This document shows positions 15,455 to 24,534 of a stretch of DNA of 64,000 nucleotides, one piece after another. This DNA is from Paraconexibacter antarcticus (lineage in GTDB: Bacteria > Actinomycetota > Thermoleophilia > Solirubrobacterales > Solirubrobacteraceae). Below the pieces are notes generated by a model that was given only the letters and a program-made list of their open reading frames with translations, did no database searches and was not told the DNA's origin. How positions within the stretch are numbered: position 1 is the first letter of the stretch; each line of letters begins with the position of its first letter. Where the stretch lies: the NCBI RefSeq assembly GCF_024220175.1, contig NZ_CP098502.1:1984001-2048000 (forward strand). The letters are read 5' to 3'. The translations under genes and the position numbers were made by a program.

Positions 15455-16909
15455 TCAGGCCCCGCCGGCCTGCGCCTGGGCGAGCGCGACGAGCAGCCGG
15501 ACGCCGAAGCCGCTGCCGCCCTTGGCCGCCCACGGCTTGCCGAGGTCCCAGCCGACCCCGGCGATGTCCAGGTGCGCCCACGGCACGTCGCCGACGAAGC
15601 GGTGCAGGAACTCCGCGCCGGAGATCGGGTGCGCCTTCCGGTCCTCGGGCGAGTTCGTCAGGTCCGCGAACCGGCCCTTCACGCGCTCGGCGTACTCGGG
15701 GTCCAGGGGGAGCTGCCAGAGCCGCTCGCCGCTGCGGGCGCCGGCCGCGGTCACCGCGGCGCACCACGCCTCCTCGTTCGCGAAGAGGCCGGCGAAGGTC
15801 GAGCCGAGGGCGGTGACGACGCCCCCCGTGAGCGTCGCGAGGTCGACGAGCCGCTCGGCGCCGAGCGCGACGGCGTGGGCGAGGCAGTCGGCGAGGACGA
15901 GGCGGCCCTCGGCGTCGGTGTTGTCGACCTCGATCGTCAGGCCCGTCATGGCCTTCACGATGTCGCCCGGCTTTGTCGCCGAGCCGTTGATGGTGTTCTC
16001 CGTCGCGCCGACGACCGCGATGATCCGGATCGGCAGCGCGAGCGCCGCGATCGCCTGCATCGCCCCGAGGACGGCGCCGCCGCCGCTCATGTCGTACTTC
16101 ATGCGGTGCATGCCGCCGGCGGGCTTGATCGAGAGCCCGCCCGTGTCGTGCGTCACCGCCTTGCCGACGAACCCGAGCACGGGGCCGGTCGCCTCCGGCG
16201 GGTCGTAGCGGACGGTGATGAGCGCGGGCTCGACGTCGGTGCCCTGGGCGACCGACGCGAAGGCGCCCATGCCGCGGGCGGTGATCTCGGCCCGGCCCTC
16301 GACGGACGCGGTGATGTGCGCGTGCGCGTCGGCGAGCGTCAGCGCGAACTCGCCGAGCGCGGTGGGGGTGAGGTCGTTCGCGGGCCGGTCCTGCAGCTCG
16401 CGGGTCGCGTTCTGCGCGCGGGCGACGACCGCGGCCCGGTCGACGGTGACGACGCGCGACTCGTGGTCGGAGACGATGAGCTCGGTGACGCCCGGCGCGT
16501 CCTCCTCGTCCTTCGCGGCGCTCTTGAACCAGTCGAAGCGGTAGCTCGAGAGGACCGTCCCCTCGACGAACCCGCCGGCCTGGTCGTCGTCGAGGCGGTG
16601 GGGGAGCTCCCAGCACAGGACCTTCGTGCCGAGCTCGCCGCAGCGCCCCAGGACGGTGGCCGCGGCGACGCGGGCGCGCTCGGCGTCGAAGGTGTCGCGG
16701 TCGCCGAGCCCGACGAGGATCCAGCGCTTGCCGGCCGCATGGGTGTGGGCGAGGTGCTTGAACGCGCTCTTCGCCTCGCCGGCGTCGAGCAGCGCCTGGA
16801 GCACCCCGCCGTCGACGTCATGGGCGACCCGCTTGCCGTCGAAGATCCCGATCGCGACGGTGTCCGCCCGCGTGTCGACAGGGGCTTCCACGGTGGCGCG
16901 TACGAGCAT
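15455..16909 (-). CDS. pepA: Leucyl aminopeptidase (M17)
   Basis: A 484-residue cytosolic M17 aminopeptidase using two divalent metals to remove N-terminal residues from peptides. The catalytic C-terminal domain has GKAVTHDTGGLSIKP (metal-binding Lys and Asp), MKYDMSGGGAVLGAM, and the signature NTDAEGRLVLADCL. The N-terminal macro-like domain is present. The ATG at 16909 is preferred because it lies 7 bases after TAGCCT on the minus strand and starts the conserved region (MLVRATVEAPVDTRADT). First gene of a likely operon with two crcB genes; divergent from the thiolase. Confidence 0.95.
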   Translation of the reverse strand: MLVRATVEAPVDTRADTVAIGIFDGKRVAHDVDGGVLQALLDAGEAKSAFKHLAHTHAAGKRWILVGLGDRDTFDAERARVAAATVLGRCGELGTKVLCWELPHRLDDDQAGGFVEGTVLSSYRFDWFKSAAKDEEDAPGVTELIVSDHESRVVTVDRAAVVARAQNATRELQDRPANDLTPTALGEFALTLADAHAHITASVEGRAEITARGMGAFASVAQGTDVEPALITVRYDPPEATGPVLGFVGKAVTHDTGGLSIKPAGGMHRMKYDMSGGGAVLGAMQAIAALALPIRIIAVVGATENTINGSATKPGDIVKAMTGLTIEVDNTDAEGRLVLADCLAHAVALGAERLVDLATLTGGVVTALGSTFAGLFANEEAWCAAVTAAGARSGERLWQLPLDPEYAERVKGRFADLTNSPEDRKAHPISGAEFLHRFVGDVPWAHLDIAGVGWDLGKPWAAKGGSGFGVRLLVALAQAQAGGA

Positions 16910-16916
16910 GGGCTGC

Positions 16917-16988
16917 AGGCTATCGACCGCACGGGCCGCGCCCGCCCCGCGCGGGCGGATGCGGGTCGGTAGCAGCGAGCTACTACCA
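16917..16988. promoter_or_regulatory. Divergent promoter region pepA / thiolase
   Basis: On the minus strand TAGCCT (16922-16917) sits 7 bases before the pepA ATG. On the plus strand TACCAT (16983-16988) would start a transcript about 50 bases upstream of the thiolase ATG at 17044. These are pattern matches to -10 boxes without clear -35 elements. Confidence 0.4.
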
Positions 16989-17043
16989 TCCACGGCCTCG
17001 CAGGACCCCGTCTCTTTCCCGACTTCCGGAGCTCGTCCCCCTC

Positions 17044-18219
17044 ATGCCCAAGACCGTGATCCTCGGCAGCGCCCGCACCCCGATCGGCAAGCTCGGCGGC
17101 GGCCTGTCCTCCCTCAAGGCGACCGAGCTCGGCGGCATCGCCATCAAGGCGGCCCTGGAGCGCTCAGGCGTGGCGCCGGAGCAGGTCGACCACGTCGTCA
17201 TGGGCACGGTCCTCCAGGCCGGCCAGGGCCAGATCCCGTCGCGTCAGGCGCAGATCGCGGGCGGCATCCCGCAGGAGGTCTCCTCCGAGACGGTCAACAA
17301 GGTCTGCGCCTCGGGCGTGCGCGCCGTGGTCATCCTCGACCAGGCGATCCGCGCGGGCGACGTCGAGGTCGGCGTCGGCGGCGGCATGGAGTCGATGTCC
17401 AACGCGCCGTACGTCCTCCCGCAGGCGCGCTTCGGCTACCGCATGGGCGACGCGAAGGCGCTCGACGCGATGGTCCACGACGGCCTCACGAACCCGTTCT
17501 CCGGCCGCCAGATGTTCGACGAGGCGACCGAGACGGGCGACCGCCTGGAGATCTCCCGCCCCGACCTGGACCGCTGGGCGCTGCGCTCGCACGAGCTCGC
17601 GCTCGCCGCGATCGACGAGGGCCGCCTCTCCGAGGAGATCGTCCCCGTGACCGTCAAGGGCCGCAAGGGCGACACGACCGTCGAGGTCGACGAGGGCCCG
17701 CGCCGCGGCTCCACGCTCGAGGCGCTCGCGAAGCTCCCCGGCCTCGTCGGCAAGGACGGCTCCCACACCGCCGGCAACTCGCCGGGCGTCAACGACGGCG
17801 GCGGCGCGATCGTCCTCGCCTCCGACGAGTGGGCGGCGGCGAACGGCAAGGAGGTGCTCGGCGAGATCGTCGCGCACGCCCAGTCCGCGAACGACTTCGC
17901 GACGCTCCACACGACCCCCGGCTCGGCCGCGAAGAAGGCCCTCGAGAAGGCCGGCCTCACCGCCGACCAGATCGACGTCTGGGAGATCAACGAGGCGTTC
18001 GCGTCGGTGACGCTCAACTCGATCCGCATGCTCGGGATCGACGAGGAGAAGGTGAACGTCAACGGCGGCGCCGTCGCCCTCGGGCACCCGATCGGCGCGT
18101 CCGGCGCCCGCATCATCGCCTCGATGGTCCACGAGCTGAAGCGGCGCGGCGGCGGCTACGGCTGCGCGGCGATCTGCTCGGGTGGCGGCCAGGGCGACGC
18201 GATTATCGTGAAGGTGTGA
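17044..18219 (+). CDS. Acetyl-CoA acetyltransferase (thiolase)
   Basis: A 391-residue thiolase with the acyl-accepting Cys88 (NKVCASGVRA), His348 (GHPIGASGAR) and the proton-shuttling Cys378 (CAAICSGGGQGDA). This arrangement is nearly identical to that of Zoogloea thiolase. It catalyses reversible condensation of two acetyl-CoA or thiolysis of 3-ketoacyl-CoA. Tetramerisation-loop residues (MESMSNAPYVLP) are present. Its stop overlaps the GTG of the next gene (GTGA), which in turn overlaps an acyl-CoA dehydrogenase start, giving a three-gene coupled unit. Could serve beta-oxidation or acetoacetyl-CoA/PHA synthesis; no PHA synthase is nearby. Confidence 0.93.
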   Translation: MPKTVILGSARTPIGKLGGGLSSLKATELGGIAIKAALERSGVAPEQVDHVVMGTVLQAGQGQIPSRQAQIAGGIPQEVSSETVNKVCASGVRAVVILDQAIRAGDVEVGVGGGMESMSNAPYVLPQARFGYRMGDAKALDAMVHDGLTNPFSGRQMFDEATETGDRLEISRPDLDRWALRSHELALAAIDEGRLSEEIVPVTVKGRKGDTTVEVDEGPRRGSTLEALAKLPGLVGKDGSHTAGNSPGVNDGGGAIVLASDEWAAANGKEVLGEIVAHAQSANDFATLHTTPGSAAKKALEKAGLTADQIDVWEINEAFASVTLNSIRMLGIDEEKVNVNGGAVALGHPIGASGARIIASMVHELKRRGGGYGCAAICSGGGQGDAIIVKV

Positions 18220-19136
18220 CCGAAGCGACCGCGGACGACAGGCAGCCGGCGCGTTCCGAGCCCTTGGGCGAGGAACCGCCAAGCGGAACCGAGCGCGAAG
18301 CGCGAGGTTCCGCCGCATTCTTCGACCTCGACCGCACGCTCATGGCCGGCTCGTCCGGCCTGCACTGGGCGCGGGCGGCGCGGTCCAGCGGGCTCGTCTC
18401 GCGCCGCAAGATGGCCCACTACGCGTGGCGGAACGTGAAGTTCCGCCTGCGGGGCTCGACGGACGAGGAGACGGACGCCGTCCGCGCCGAGGTCGCGCGG
18501 ATGCTCGAGGGCGTCCGCGTCCGGGACCTGCAGCGCCTCGCGCCGAAGGTCCTCGCCGGCGTCCTCCCGCGGCTGTACCCGCAGATGCTCGACGTCGCCT
18601 ACGCCCACCAGGACGAGGGGCGCCGCGTCTTCATCGTCACCGCCGCCTCGCAGGACCTCGCCTCGATCATCGCCCGGATCGTCGGCTTCGACGGCGCGCT
18701 CGGCGCGCGCTACGAGGTCGTCGACGGCGTCTACACGGGCCGGGACGCCGGCATCTTCACCTACCGGGACGGCAAGCCGCTCGCGATGCGCGAGCTCGCC
18801 GAGGCCGAGGGCATCGACCTCGGGTCGAGTTGGGCGTACTCCGACAGCGAGAGCGACCTGCCGATGCTCCGCGCCGTCGGCCACCCGGTCGTCGTCAACC
18901 CCGACCCGGAGCTCGCGCGCGTCGCCCGCGAGGAGGGGTGGGAGGTCATGCGCTTCGAGCAGCTCGGCCGCCGCCTGAAGGCCGCCGCCGCGTTCGGCGC
19001 CGCCGCGCTCGTCGGCAGCGCCGGCGGGGTGGGCGTCCGCCGCGGGCGGGTGCGCCGCGCCGTGCCGCCACCGCCGGCCCCGACGACGCTCGGCCGTCTA
19101 GCGTCGAGCACCCGCACCCGCAGGCGCCCCCGATGA
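18216..19136 (+). CDS. HAD-superfamily hydrolase, subfamily IB (SerB-like)
   Basis: A 306-residue HAD-IB phosphatase. Motif I FFDLDRTLMAG (nucleophile Asp and second Asp), motif II FIVTAAS, and motif IV YSDSESDLPML are all present. Between them is the helical cap typical of the phosphoserine phosphatase/CicA group. The first roughly 35 residues (low complexity) are encoded partly by a palindromic repeat. The C-terminal 40 residues have an Ala/Gly hydrophobic stretch then a basic tail. GTG 18216 overlaps the thiolase stop, and its own stop overlaps the next ATG (ATGA). Family members dephosphorylate phosphoserine or lipid phosphates; substrate not assignable. Confidence 0.85.
   Translation: MTEATADDRQPARSEPLGEEPPSGTEREARGSAAFFDLDRTLMAGSSGLHWARAARSSGLVSRRKMAHYAWRNVKFRLRGSTDEETDAVRAEVARMLEGVRVRDLQRLAPKVLAGVLPRLYPQMLDVAYAHQDEGRRVFIVTAASQDLASIIARIVGFDGALGARYEVVDGVYTGRDAGIFTYRDGKPLAMRELAEAEGIDLGSSWAYSDSESDLPMLRAVGHPVVVNPDPELARVAREEGWEVMRFEQLGRRLKAAAAFGAAALVGSAGGVGVRRGRVRRAVPPPPAPTTLGRLASSTRTRRRPR
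18283..18313. repeat. Palindromic element inside the HAD gene N-terminus
   Basis: GCGGAACC (18283-18290) and GGTTCCGC (18306-18313) form an 8-bp stem, with an inner GCGC-gaa-GCGC hairpin separated by a GA/GA internal loop. It encodes residues just before the first HAD motif, in a segment that is not conserved in the family. This suggests a short palindromic repeat inserted in frame. Confidence 0.6.
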
Positions 19137-20272
19137 GCCTCCACGAGCTGACCGACGAGCAGCGCGACATCCGCGCGCTCGCCAAGCGCTTCGCCGACGA
19201 GGAGGTCGCGCCGCACGCCGGGCAGTGGGACCGCGACCACACGTTCCCGAAGGAGGTCTTCGCGCACCTCGGGGAGCTCGGCCTCATGGGCGTCTGCGTC
19301 CCCGTCGAGCACGGCGGGGCGGGCGCCGACTACCTGAGCTACTGCCTCGTCATGGAGGAGCTCTCGCGCGCCGACGCGGGCGTCGGGGTGACGATCGCCG
19401 TCCACACCGGCGCGGGGACGATGCCGATCCTGGCGAACGGGAGCGAGGAGCAGGTCGCGCGGCTCGTGCCGCCGCTCGCGCAGGGGCTCGAGCTCGCGGC
19501 CTTCGCGCTCACCGAGGCGGGCTCCGGCTCGGACGCGGGCGCGATGCTCGCCCGCGCCGACGACGAGCACCGCATCACCGGCACGAAGCAGTGGATCACG
19601 AACGGCACCTACGCCCACGTCTTCACCGTCTTCGCCAAGGACCCGCGCGCCGGCGGGCGCCCGAGCGCGTTCGTCGTCCGCCGTGGCGCGCCCGGCTTCG
19701 CGGTCACGCGCGAGGAGGAGAAGATGGGCCTGCACTCCTCGTCGACGGCGGACCTCGCCTTCGAGGACACCCCGGGCGAGCCGCTCGGCGCCCCGGGCGC
19801 CGGCATGCGGATCGCGCTCTCGACGCTCGACGGCGGCCGCATCGGGATTGCGGCGCAGGCGGTCGGCATCGCCCAGGCCGCCTTCGAGTGCGCGAGCGCG
19901 TACGCGCAGGAGCGCCGGGCCTTCGGCCGCGCGATCGGCGGCTTCCAGGCGATCCAGCACAAGCTCGCCGACATGCAGACCGAGATCGAGGCCGCCCGCG
20001 CGCTCGTCTGGCGCGCCGCCCGGCTGAAGGACGCGGGCCGCCCGCACACCGTCGAGGGGGCGCAGGCGAAGCTCTTCGCGTCCGCGGTCGCCCGCCGCCA
20101 GACCGGCGAGGCGATCCAGGTCCTCGGCGGCTACGGGTACACGCGGGAGTTCCCCGCCGAGCGGTACTACCGCGACGCGAAGATCACCGAGATCTACGAA
20201 GGCACGAGCGAGATCCAGCGCCTCGTCATCGCCCGCGCGATCCTCGGGGACGCGGCCCGCGACCCGGCCTGA
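19133..20272 (+). CDS. Acyl-CoA dehydrogenase, short/medium type
   Basis: A 379-residue acyl-CoA dehydrogenase of standard length. FALTEAGSGSDAGAM (FAD/substrate loop), ITGTKQWITNGTYA, RRAFGRAIGGFQAIQHKLADM, QVLGGYGYTREFPAERYYRDAKI and IYEGTSEIQRLVIAR with catalytic Glu356 are all present. It converts acyl-CoA to trans-2-enoyl-CoA, passing electrons to EtfAB. The ATG overlaps the preceding HAD gene stop by four bases. Best resembles short-chain/branched-chain enzymes; exact substrate not determinable. Converges with the phoA gene, 30 bases apart, with a GC palindrome (about 20277-20290) between. Confidence 0.94.
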   Translation: MSLHELTDEQRDIRALAKRFADEEVAPHAGQWDRDHTFPKEVFAHLGELGLMGVCVPVEHGGAGADYLSYCLVMEELSRADAGVGVTIAVHTGAGTMPILANGSEEQVARLVPPLAQGLELAAFALTEAGSGSDAGAMLARADDEHRITGTKQWITNGTYAHVFTVFAKDPRAGGRPSAFVVRRGAPGFAVTREEEKMGLHSSSTADLAFEDTPGEPLGAPGAGMRIALSTLDGGRIGIAAQAVGIAQAAFECASAYAQERRAFGRAIGGFQAIQHKLADMQTEIEAARALVWRAARLKDAGRPHTVEGAQAKLFASAVARRQTGEAIQVLGGYGYTREFPAERYYRDAKITEIYEGTSEIQRLVIARAILGDAARDPA

Positions 20273-20302
20273 GCCGGGCCGCGGCCCCGTCGCACCCAGC
20301 GC

Positions 20303-22087
20303 CTAGCGCACGCGGATCGCGTAGGCCTTCGTCTTCCCGCCGCCGCTGACGACGAGGCGGTAGGCGCCCTTCCTCGCGCGCCTGACCTTCAGCGTCGTCG
20401 TCGCGTTGCCCGCGACCGTCTTCCTGACCAGCGTCCTCCCGGCCCGGCTGAGCCTGACCGTCACCCGGGCGACGTTCAGCCCGGTGACCGCGACCGGCAG
20501 GCCCGTCGTGCGCAGCGCCGCCGCGGTGATCGCGCGGACCGCCGCCACGCCGAGGCGCGGGGTGCGGTCGGGGCCCGGGGACGGCGCCGGGACCGTCGTC
20601 GTGACGGTGTTCGTGCTCGTCACCGTGTTCGTCGTCGCCGCCGGCGTCGGCTGGTTCTCCTTCTCGCCGCGCAGCAGGTCGAACAGGTCGGTGTGGTCGT
20701 TCGTCCCGAGGACGTTCGCCGCCTGCGGGCCGATCGCCCAGACGGGGACGACCGTGCCGGTGTGCTGCTGGCTCGGCGCCGACGCCACCGGAGCCGCGCC
20801 GGACTGGTAGCCCGCCGTCCCGTAGGTCACGCGGAGGACCTGGCCGTCCTTCGTCATGAGGTTGTTCGTGTAGCCGGTCGGGTTGCCCGTGCCGGTCGTG
20901 TCCTCACCGACGATCTCGCTCGAGTGGCCGTGGTCGGCGGTGACGACGACGAGCGTGTCCGGGTGGGTCCTCTGGTAGTCGAGCGCGACGCCGATCGCCT
21001 TGTCAAAGGCGACGGTCTCGCCGATCTGCTGGCAGGCGTCGGCCGCGTGGTCCTGCTTGTCGATCGACGCGCCCTCGACCTGGAGGAAGAAGCCCTTCGG
21101 GTTGTCGAGGAGGCTGATGCTCTTCGCGGTCATCGCCGCGAGGCTCGGCTCGTCGGCGGGGCGCTGGTCCTCCTGGCAGGTCTCCGCGGGGGAGCCGTCG
21201 CCGAGCGTCGCCTTCGCGCCCTTCCACTCGAGGGACATGTTCGGCTTGTTCGTGCCGTTCTGCCCGAAGAGGCCGTACACCGGCTTGGAGGCGTCGGCGG
21301 CCGCGAGGCCCGCCGCGTCGGTCACGACGTCGATGCCCTTGGCCTGCGCGGACTGGATGACCGTCCTGCCCGCGTCGGGGCCGCCGGTGATCGTCTGGGC
21401 GAAGCGCGCGTAGCCGCCGCCCATCGCGACGTCGAGCTTGTGGTCGACCTCCTGCTCGGCGATCGAGCCGAGCCCGCCGGCCTCCTTGCTCTCCTTCAGG
21501 CACTTCGGCGTCGCGGCCACGACGGCCTGAGTCATGTTGTCCGGGCCGGAGCAGTTGCGATCGGAGATGTGAGCCGCGAGGACCGCGGGGGTCGCGTCCG
21601 TGAGGTCCGCCGTCGTGACGTCGCCGACCTTCTTACCGGCCGCCTGCGCGTACTCGAGGACCGTCTTGTACGCCGTGTTGTCGCCCGGGGTCGCGAGCGA
21701 GGCGCTCGGCCCCTGCGAGTCACGCTCGTCGATCGTCTTCCGGCCCGTGGCCCACTGCGTGCCGGTGCCGGCCGAGTCGGGGTCGTAGTCCGGGGTCGTG
21801 CCGTCGCCCTTGACGGTGTACGTCGTGTCGAAGCCGGTGAACGGCATCCGGTCGACGTTGAGCTTGTTCTTGACGCCGAGGTAATAGCGCGCCTCGGTGA
21901 TCTCCTGCGTGCCCATGCCGTCGCCGAGGAGGAAGATGACGTTCCTCGGCTTCACGCCGGTGAGGCCGGCCCGCACGTCGTCCGTCCTGTTCGTCGTCCC
22001 GCCGATGGCGAGCGAGGTGCCAATGCTCAGCACGGCCACGGCGCCCAGTCCGGTGAGGGCGAGCGACCGCCTGTCGAATCTCCGCAT
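20303..22087 (-). CDS. phoA: Alkaline phosphatase (PhoA family), exported
   Basis: A 594-residue secreted phosphomonoesterase. Metal and nucleophile sites are visible: LLGDGMG (Asp56), DSAGTGTQWATGRK (Asp104-Ser105, Ser the nucleophile), EGASIDKQDHAAD (Glu, Asp, His), TADHGHSSE (Asp-His) and QQHTGTVVP (His). The N-terminus MRRFDRRSLALTGLGAVAV is a signal sequence with a Tat-like twin arginine. After the catalytic domain, a Thr-rich linker (TNTVTSTNTVTTT) leads to a roughly 75-residue beta-rich C-terminal domain, perhaps for wall or matrix attachment. The ATG at 22087 is set by an AGGAG five bases upstream. Divergent from a MarR gene. Phosphate control is likely, but no clear PHO box was identified. 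Confidence 0.93.
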   Translation of the reverse strand: MRRFDRRSLALTGLGAVAVLSIGTSLAIGGTTNRTDDVRAGLTGVKPRNVIFLLGDGMGTQEITEARYYLGVKNKLNVDRMPFTGFDTTYTVKGDGTTPDYDPDSAGTGTQWATGRKTIDERDSQGPSASLATPGDNTAYKTVLEYAQAAGKKVGDVTTADLTDATPAVLAAHISDRNCSGPDNMTQAVVAATPKCLKESKEAGGLGSIAEQEVDHKLDVAMGGGYARFAQTITGGPDAGRTVIQSAQAKGIDVVTDAAGLAAADASKPVYGLFGQNGTNKPNMSLEWKGAKATLGDGSPAETCQEDQRPADEPSLAAMTAKSISLLDNPKGFFLQVEGASIDKQDHAADACQQIGETVAFDKAIGVALDYQRTHPDTLVVVTADHGHSSEIVGEDTTGTGNPTGYTNNLMTKDGQVLRVTYGTAGYQSGAAPVASAPSQQHTGTVVPVWAIGPQAANVLGTNDHTDLFDLLRGEKENQPTPAATTNTVTSTNTVTTTVPAPSPGPDRTPRLGVAAVRAITAAALRTTGLPVAVTGLNVARVTVRLSRAGRTLVRKTVAGNATTTLKVRRARKGAYRLVVSGGGKTKAYAIRVR

Positions 22088-22212
22088 GTGTTCTCCTGAA
22101 GGTGAGGTGAAGCTGCGGATGCTCACGCTCGGTGTGGGCCCGGTCGTGAACGACCGGTGAGGCGGCGGTGAACGATCGGTGGCGACGGACGCGGCGCCTA
22201 TGCTGCTCCGAC

Positions 22213-22710
22213 GTGACGCTGAAGCTCGACCCGATCGCCGAGGCGCGCCGCCACTGGGAGGCGCGCTGGCCCGCAGACCCGTCGCGGGCGATGGCGGCCG
22301 TCACGTCGATCATGCGCAGCCAGCAGCTGTTGCTCGCGCGGTTCGACGAGCTCCTCAAGCCGTTCCGGCTGACCTTCCCCCGCTACGAGGCGCTCATGCT
22401 GCTCTCGTTCACGCGCGAGGGCGAGCTGCCGATCGGGAAGATGGGGGAGCGGCTGCAGGTCCACCGCAGCTCGGTGACGAACGTCGTCGAGAAGCTCGTC
22501 GCCGGTGGGCTCGCCGAGCGGGTCCCGCACCCGACGGACGGCCGCGCGACGCTCGTCCGGATCACGGACGCCGGCCGCGAGGCGGCGACCGCCGCGACGG
22601 CGGTCCTGAACGCCGAGCTCTTCGGGCTGCAGGCGCTCGACGCGCCGGCGCAGGAGGGGCTCATCGACGTGCTCACGACGCTCCGCGCGGACGTAGGCGA
22701 CTTCGGCTGA
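22213..22710 (+). CDS. MarR family transcriptional regulator
   Basis: A 165-residue winged-helix regulator. The core RYEALMLLSFTREGELPIGKMG and LQVHRSSVTNVVEKLVAGGLAERVPHPTDGRATLVRITDAG is the MarR DNA-binding region with the usual wing DxR (DGRATLV). GTG 22213 is chosen because it lies 8 bases after a TATGCT box and the preceding codons are unconserved. It stands immediately upstream of the mutase large-subunit gene, which carries a perfect inverted repeat in its promoter. Control of that gene is plausible but unproven. Confidence 0.9.
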   Translation: MTLKLDPIAEARRHWEARWPADPSRAMAAVTSIMRSQQLLLARFDELLKPFRLTFPRYEALMLLSFTREGELPIGKMGERLQVHRSSVTNVVEKLVAGGLAERVPHPTDGRATLVRITDAGREAATAATAVLNAELFGLQALDAPAQEGLIDVLTTLRADVGDFG

Positions 22711-22754
22711 GCGCGGGGGTCCCGCGATTGCCCGCGGGGCCGTCCGGGCAGGAA

Positions 22755-22815
22755 AGGTGGAAGTCCACTCATCCGTGCTCTACACTTTGACCGAGAAATA
22801 CGCGGACTTCCACCT
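22755..22815. promoter_or_regulatory. 12-bp inverted repeat bracketing the mutase promoter
   Basis: AGGTGGAAGTCC (22755-22766) and GGACTTCCACCT (22804-22815) are perfect reverse complements separated by 37 unusually AT-rich bases. The spacer contains TACACT (22781-22786) and TTGACC (22787-22792), which look like promoter hexamers. The right arm ends 15 bases before the mutase ATG. It could be a paired operator, or a transcribed stem closing a 37-nt loop. No cobalamin riboswitch (much longer) is present. Confidence 0.6.
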
Positions 22816-22829
22816 AAATCGGAAATCAC

Positions 22830-24488
22830 ATGGCCATCGCAGACACCTCCTCCGTCCCGACCACCCACGAGCAGTGGCAGAAGGCCTACGGGCTGACGCC
22901 GGAGCTCAAGGAGCGGTACGTCACGCTCTCGGACGTCGAGATCGACCCGCTCTACGTCCCCAAGGACGGGCCCGTCCCGCCGGAGATCGGCTACCCCGGG
23001 CAGTACCCCTTCACCCGCGGCGTCTACCCGAACATGTACCGCGGGCGCATGTGGACGATGCGCCAGTTCGCCGGCTTCGGCACGGCGGAGGAGACGAACG
23101 AGCGCTTCCGCTACCTCCTCGACCACGGGCAGACCGGCCTCTCGACCGCGTTCGACATGCCGTCGCTCATGGGCCACGACTCCGACCACGCGCTCTCGCT
23201 CGGCGAGGTCGGCCGCGAGGGCGTCGCCATCGACACCGTCGACGACATGGAGACGCTCTTCCAGGGCATCGACCTCGGCAAGGTCTCCGTCTCGATGACG
23301 ATCAACGCCCCGGCCGCGATCATGCTCGCGAACTACATCGTCGCGGGCGAGCGCCAGGGTGTCCCGCCCGAGGCGCTCAACGGCACGATCCAGGCGGACA
23401 TCCTCAAGGAGTACATCGCCCAGAAGGAGTGGTGCTTCCCGATCGACCCGGCGATGCGCCTGCTCGGGGACATGATCGAGTACTCGACGCTGAAGATGCC
23501 GAAGTGGAACTCGGTGTCGGTGTCCGGGTACCACATCCGCGAGGCGGGGGCGACCGCGGCCCAGGAGCTCGCCTTCACGCTGAAGGACGGCCTGACGTAC
23601 GTCGAGCAGGCGGTCGAGCGCGGCCTGGACGTCGACACGTTCGCCCCGCGCCTGTCGTTCTTCTTCAACGCCCAGATCGACTTCTTCGAGGAGATCGCGA
23701 AGTACCGCGCCGCCCGCCGCATCTGGGCGCGCGAGCTGCGCGAGACCTTCGGCGCGAAGAACCCGAAGTCGTGGCTCATGCGCTTCCACACGCAGACCGC
23801 GGGCGTCTCCCTCACGGCGCAGCAGCCGCTGAACAACTGCGCCCGCACGGCGATCGAGGCGCTCGCCGGCGTCCTCGGCGGCACCCAGTCGCTGCACACG
23901 AACTCGCACGACGAGGCGCTCGCGCTGCCCACCGAGGACGCGGTCCGCATCGCGCTGCGCACGCAGCAGATCATCGCCCACGAGACGGGCGTGACGAACA
24001 CGATCGACCCGCTCGGCGGCTCCTGGTTCGTCGAGCAGCTCACCGACCAGATCGAGGCGCAGGCCTACGAGTACTTCGCGAAGATCGACGAGCTCGGTGG
24101 CATGGTCGAGGCCGTGAAGCAGAACTACCCGCAGCGCGAGATCGCCGACGCCTCCTACGAGCTCCAGGGCGAGATCGACAACGGCCGCCGCATCGTGGTG
24201 GGCGTCAACGCCTACACCGAGGGCAACGAGAACGACGACATGGTCATCCACCGCGTCGACCCCGCCCTCGAGCGCAAGCAGCTCGACCGCCTGCAGACCG
24301 CGAAGGCGAACCGCGACTCGGCCGCCGTCGAGGCCTGCCTGACCGAGCTCAAGCGCGCCTCCGCCACCGACGGCGAGAACCTCATGTTCCCGCTCATCGA
24401 GGCCGCCCGCGCGCACGTCTCCGAGGGCGAGATCATCCAGGCGATGCAGGAGGTCTGGGGCGACTACCGGGAGACCCCGGTCTTCTAG
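22830..24488 (+). CDS. Methylmalonyl-CoA mutase, large catalytic subunit (split type)
   Basis: A 552-residue mutase TIM-barrel subunit lacking the C-terminal B12-binding domain, as in split two-subunit enzymes. Diagnostic segments: [70 protein letters not shown], and [20 protein letters not shown]. It isomerises methylmalonyl-CoA to succinyl-CoA with adenosylcobalamin. The cobalamin-binding subunit is the separate gene at 27877-28296, unusually 3.4 kb away with three unrelated genes between. MeaB is at 10122. A weak GGA precedes the ATG, and an inverted repeat lies in the promoter. Confidence 0.95.
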   Translation: MAIADTSSVPTTHEQWQKAYGLTPELKERYVTLSDVEIDPLYVPKDGPVPPEIGYPGQYPFTRGVYPNMYRGRMWTMRQFAGFGTAEETNERFRYLLDHGQTGLSTAFDMPSLMGHDSDHALSLGEVGREGVAIDTVDDMETLFQGIDLGKVSVSMTINAPAAIMLANYIVAGERQGVPPEALNGTIQADILKEYIAQKEWCFPIDPAMRLLGDMIEYSTLKMPKWNSVSVSGYHIREAGATAAQELAFTLKDGLTYVEQAVERGLDVDTFAPRLSFFFNAQIDFFEEIAKYRAARRIWARELRETFGAKNPKSWLMRFHTQTAGVSLTAQQPLNNCARTAIEALAGVLGGTQSLHTNSHDEALALPTEDAVRIALRTQQIIAHETGVTNTIDPLGGSWFVEQLTDQIEAQAYEYFAKIDELGGMVEAVKQNYPQREIADASYELQGEIDNGRRIVVGVNAYTEGNENDDMVIHRVDPALERKQLDRLQTAKANRDSAAVEACLTELKRASATDGENLMFPLIEAARAHVSEGEIIQAMQEVWGDYRETPVF

Positions 24489-24534
24489 CGTCCCGCGCCT
24501 GAGACACATCGCGCGCCTGCGCCCTGTTGGGCGC

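Noticed and set aside
22711..22829. Cobalamin riboswitch upstream of the mutase gene
   Set aside because: The leader is far too short and lacks the B12-box. The 12-bp inverted repeat is a better explanation.
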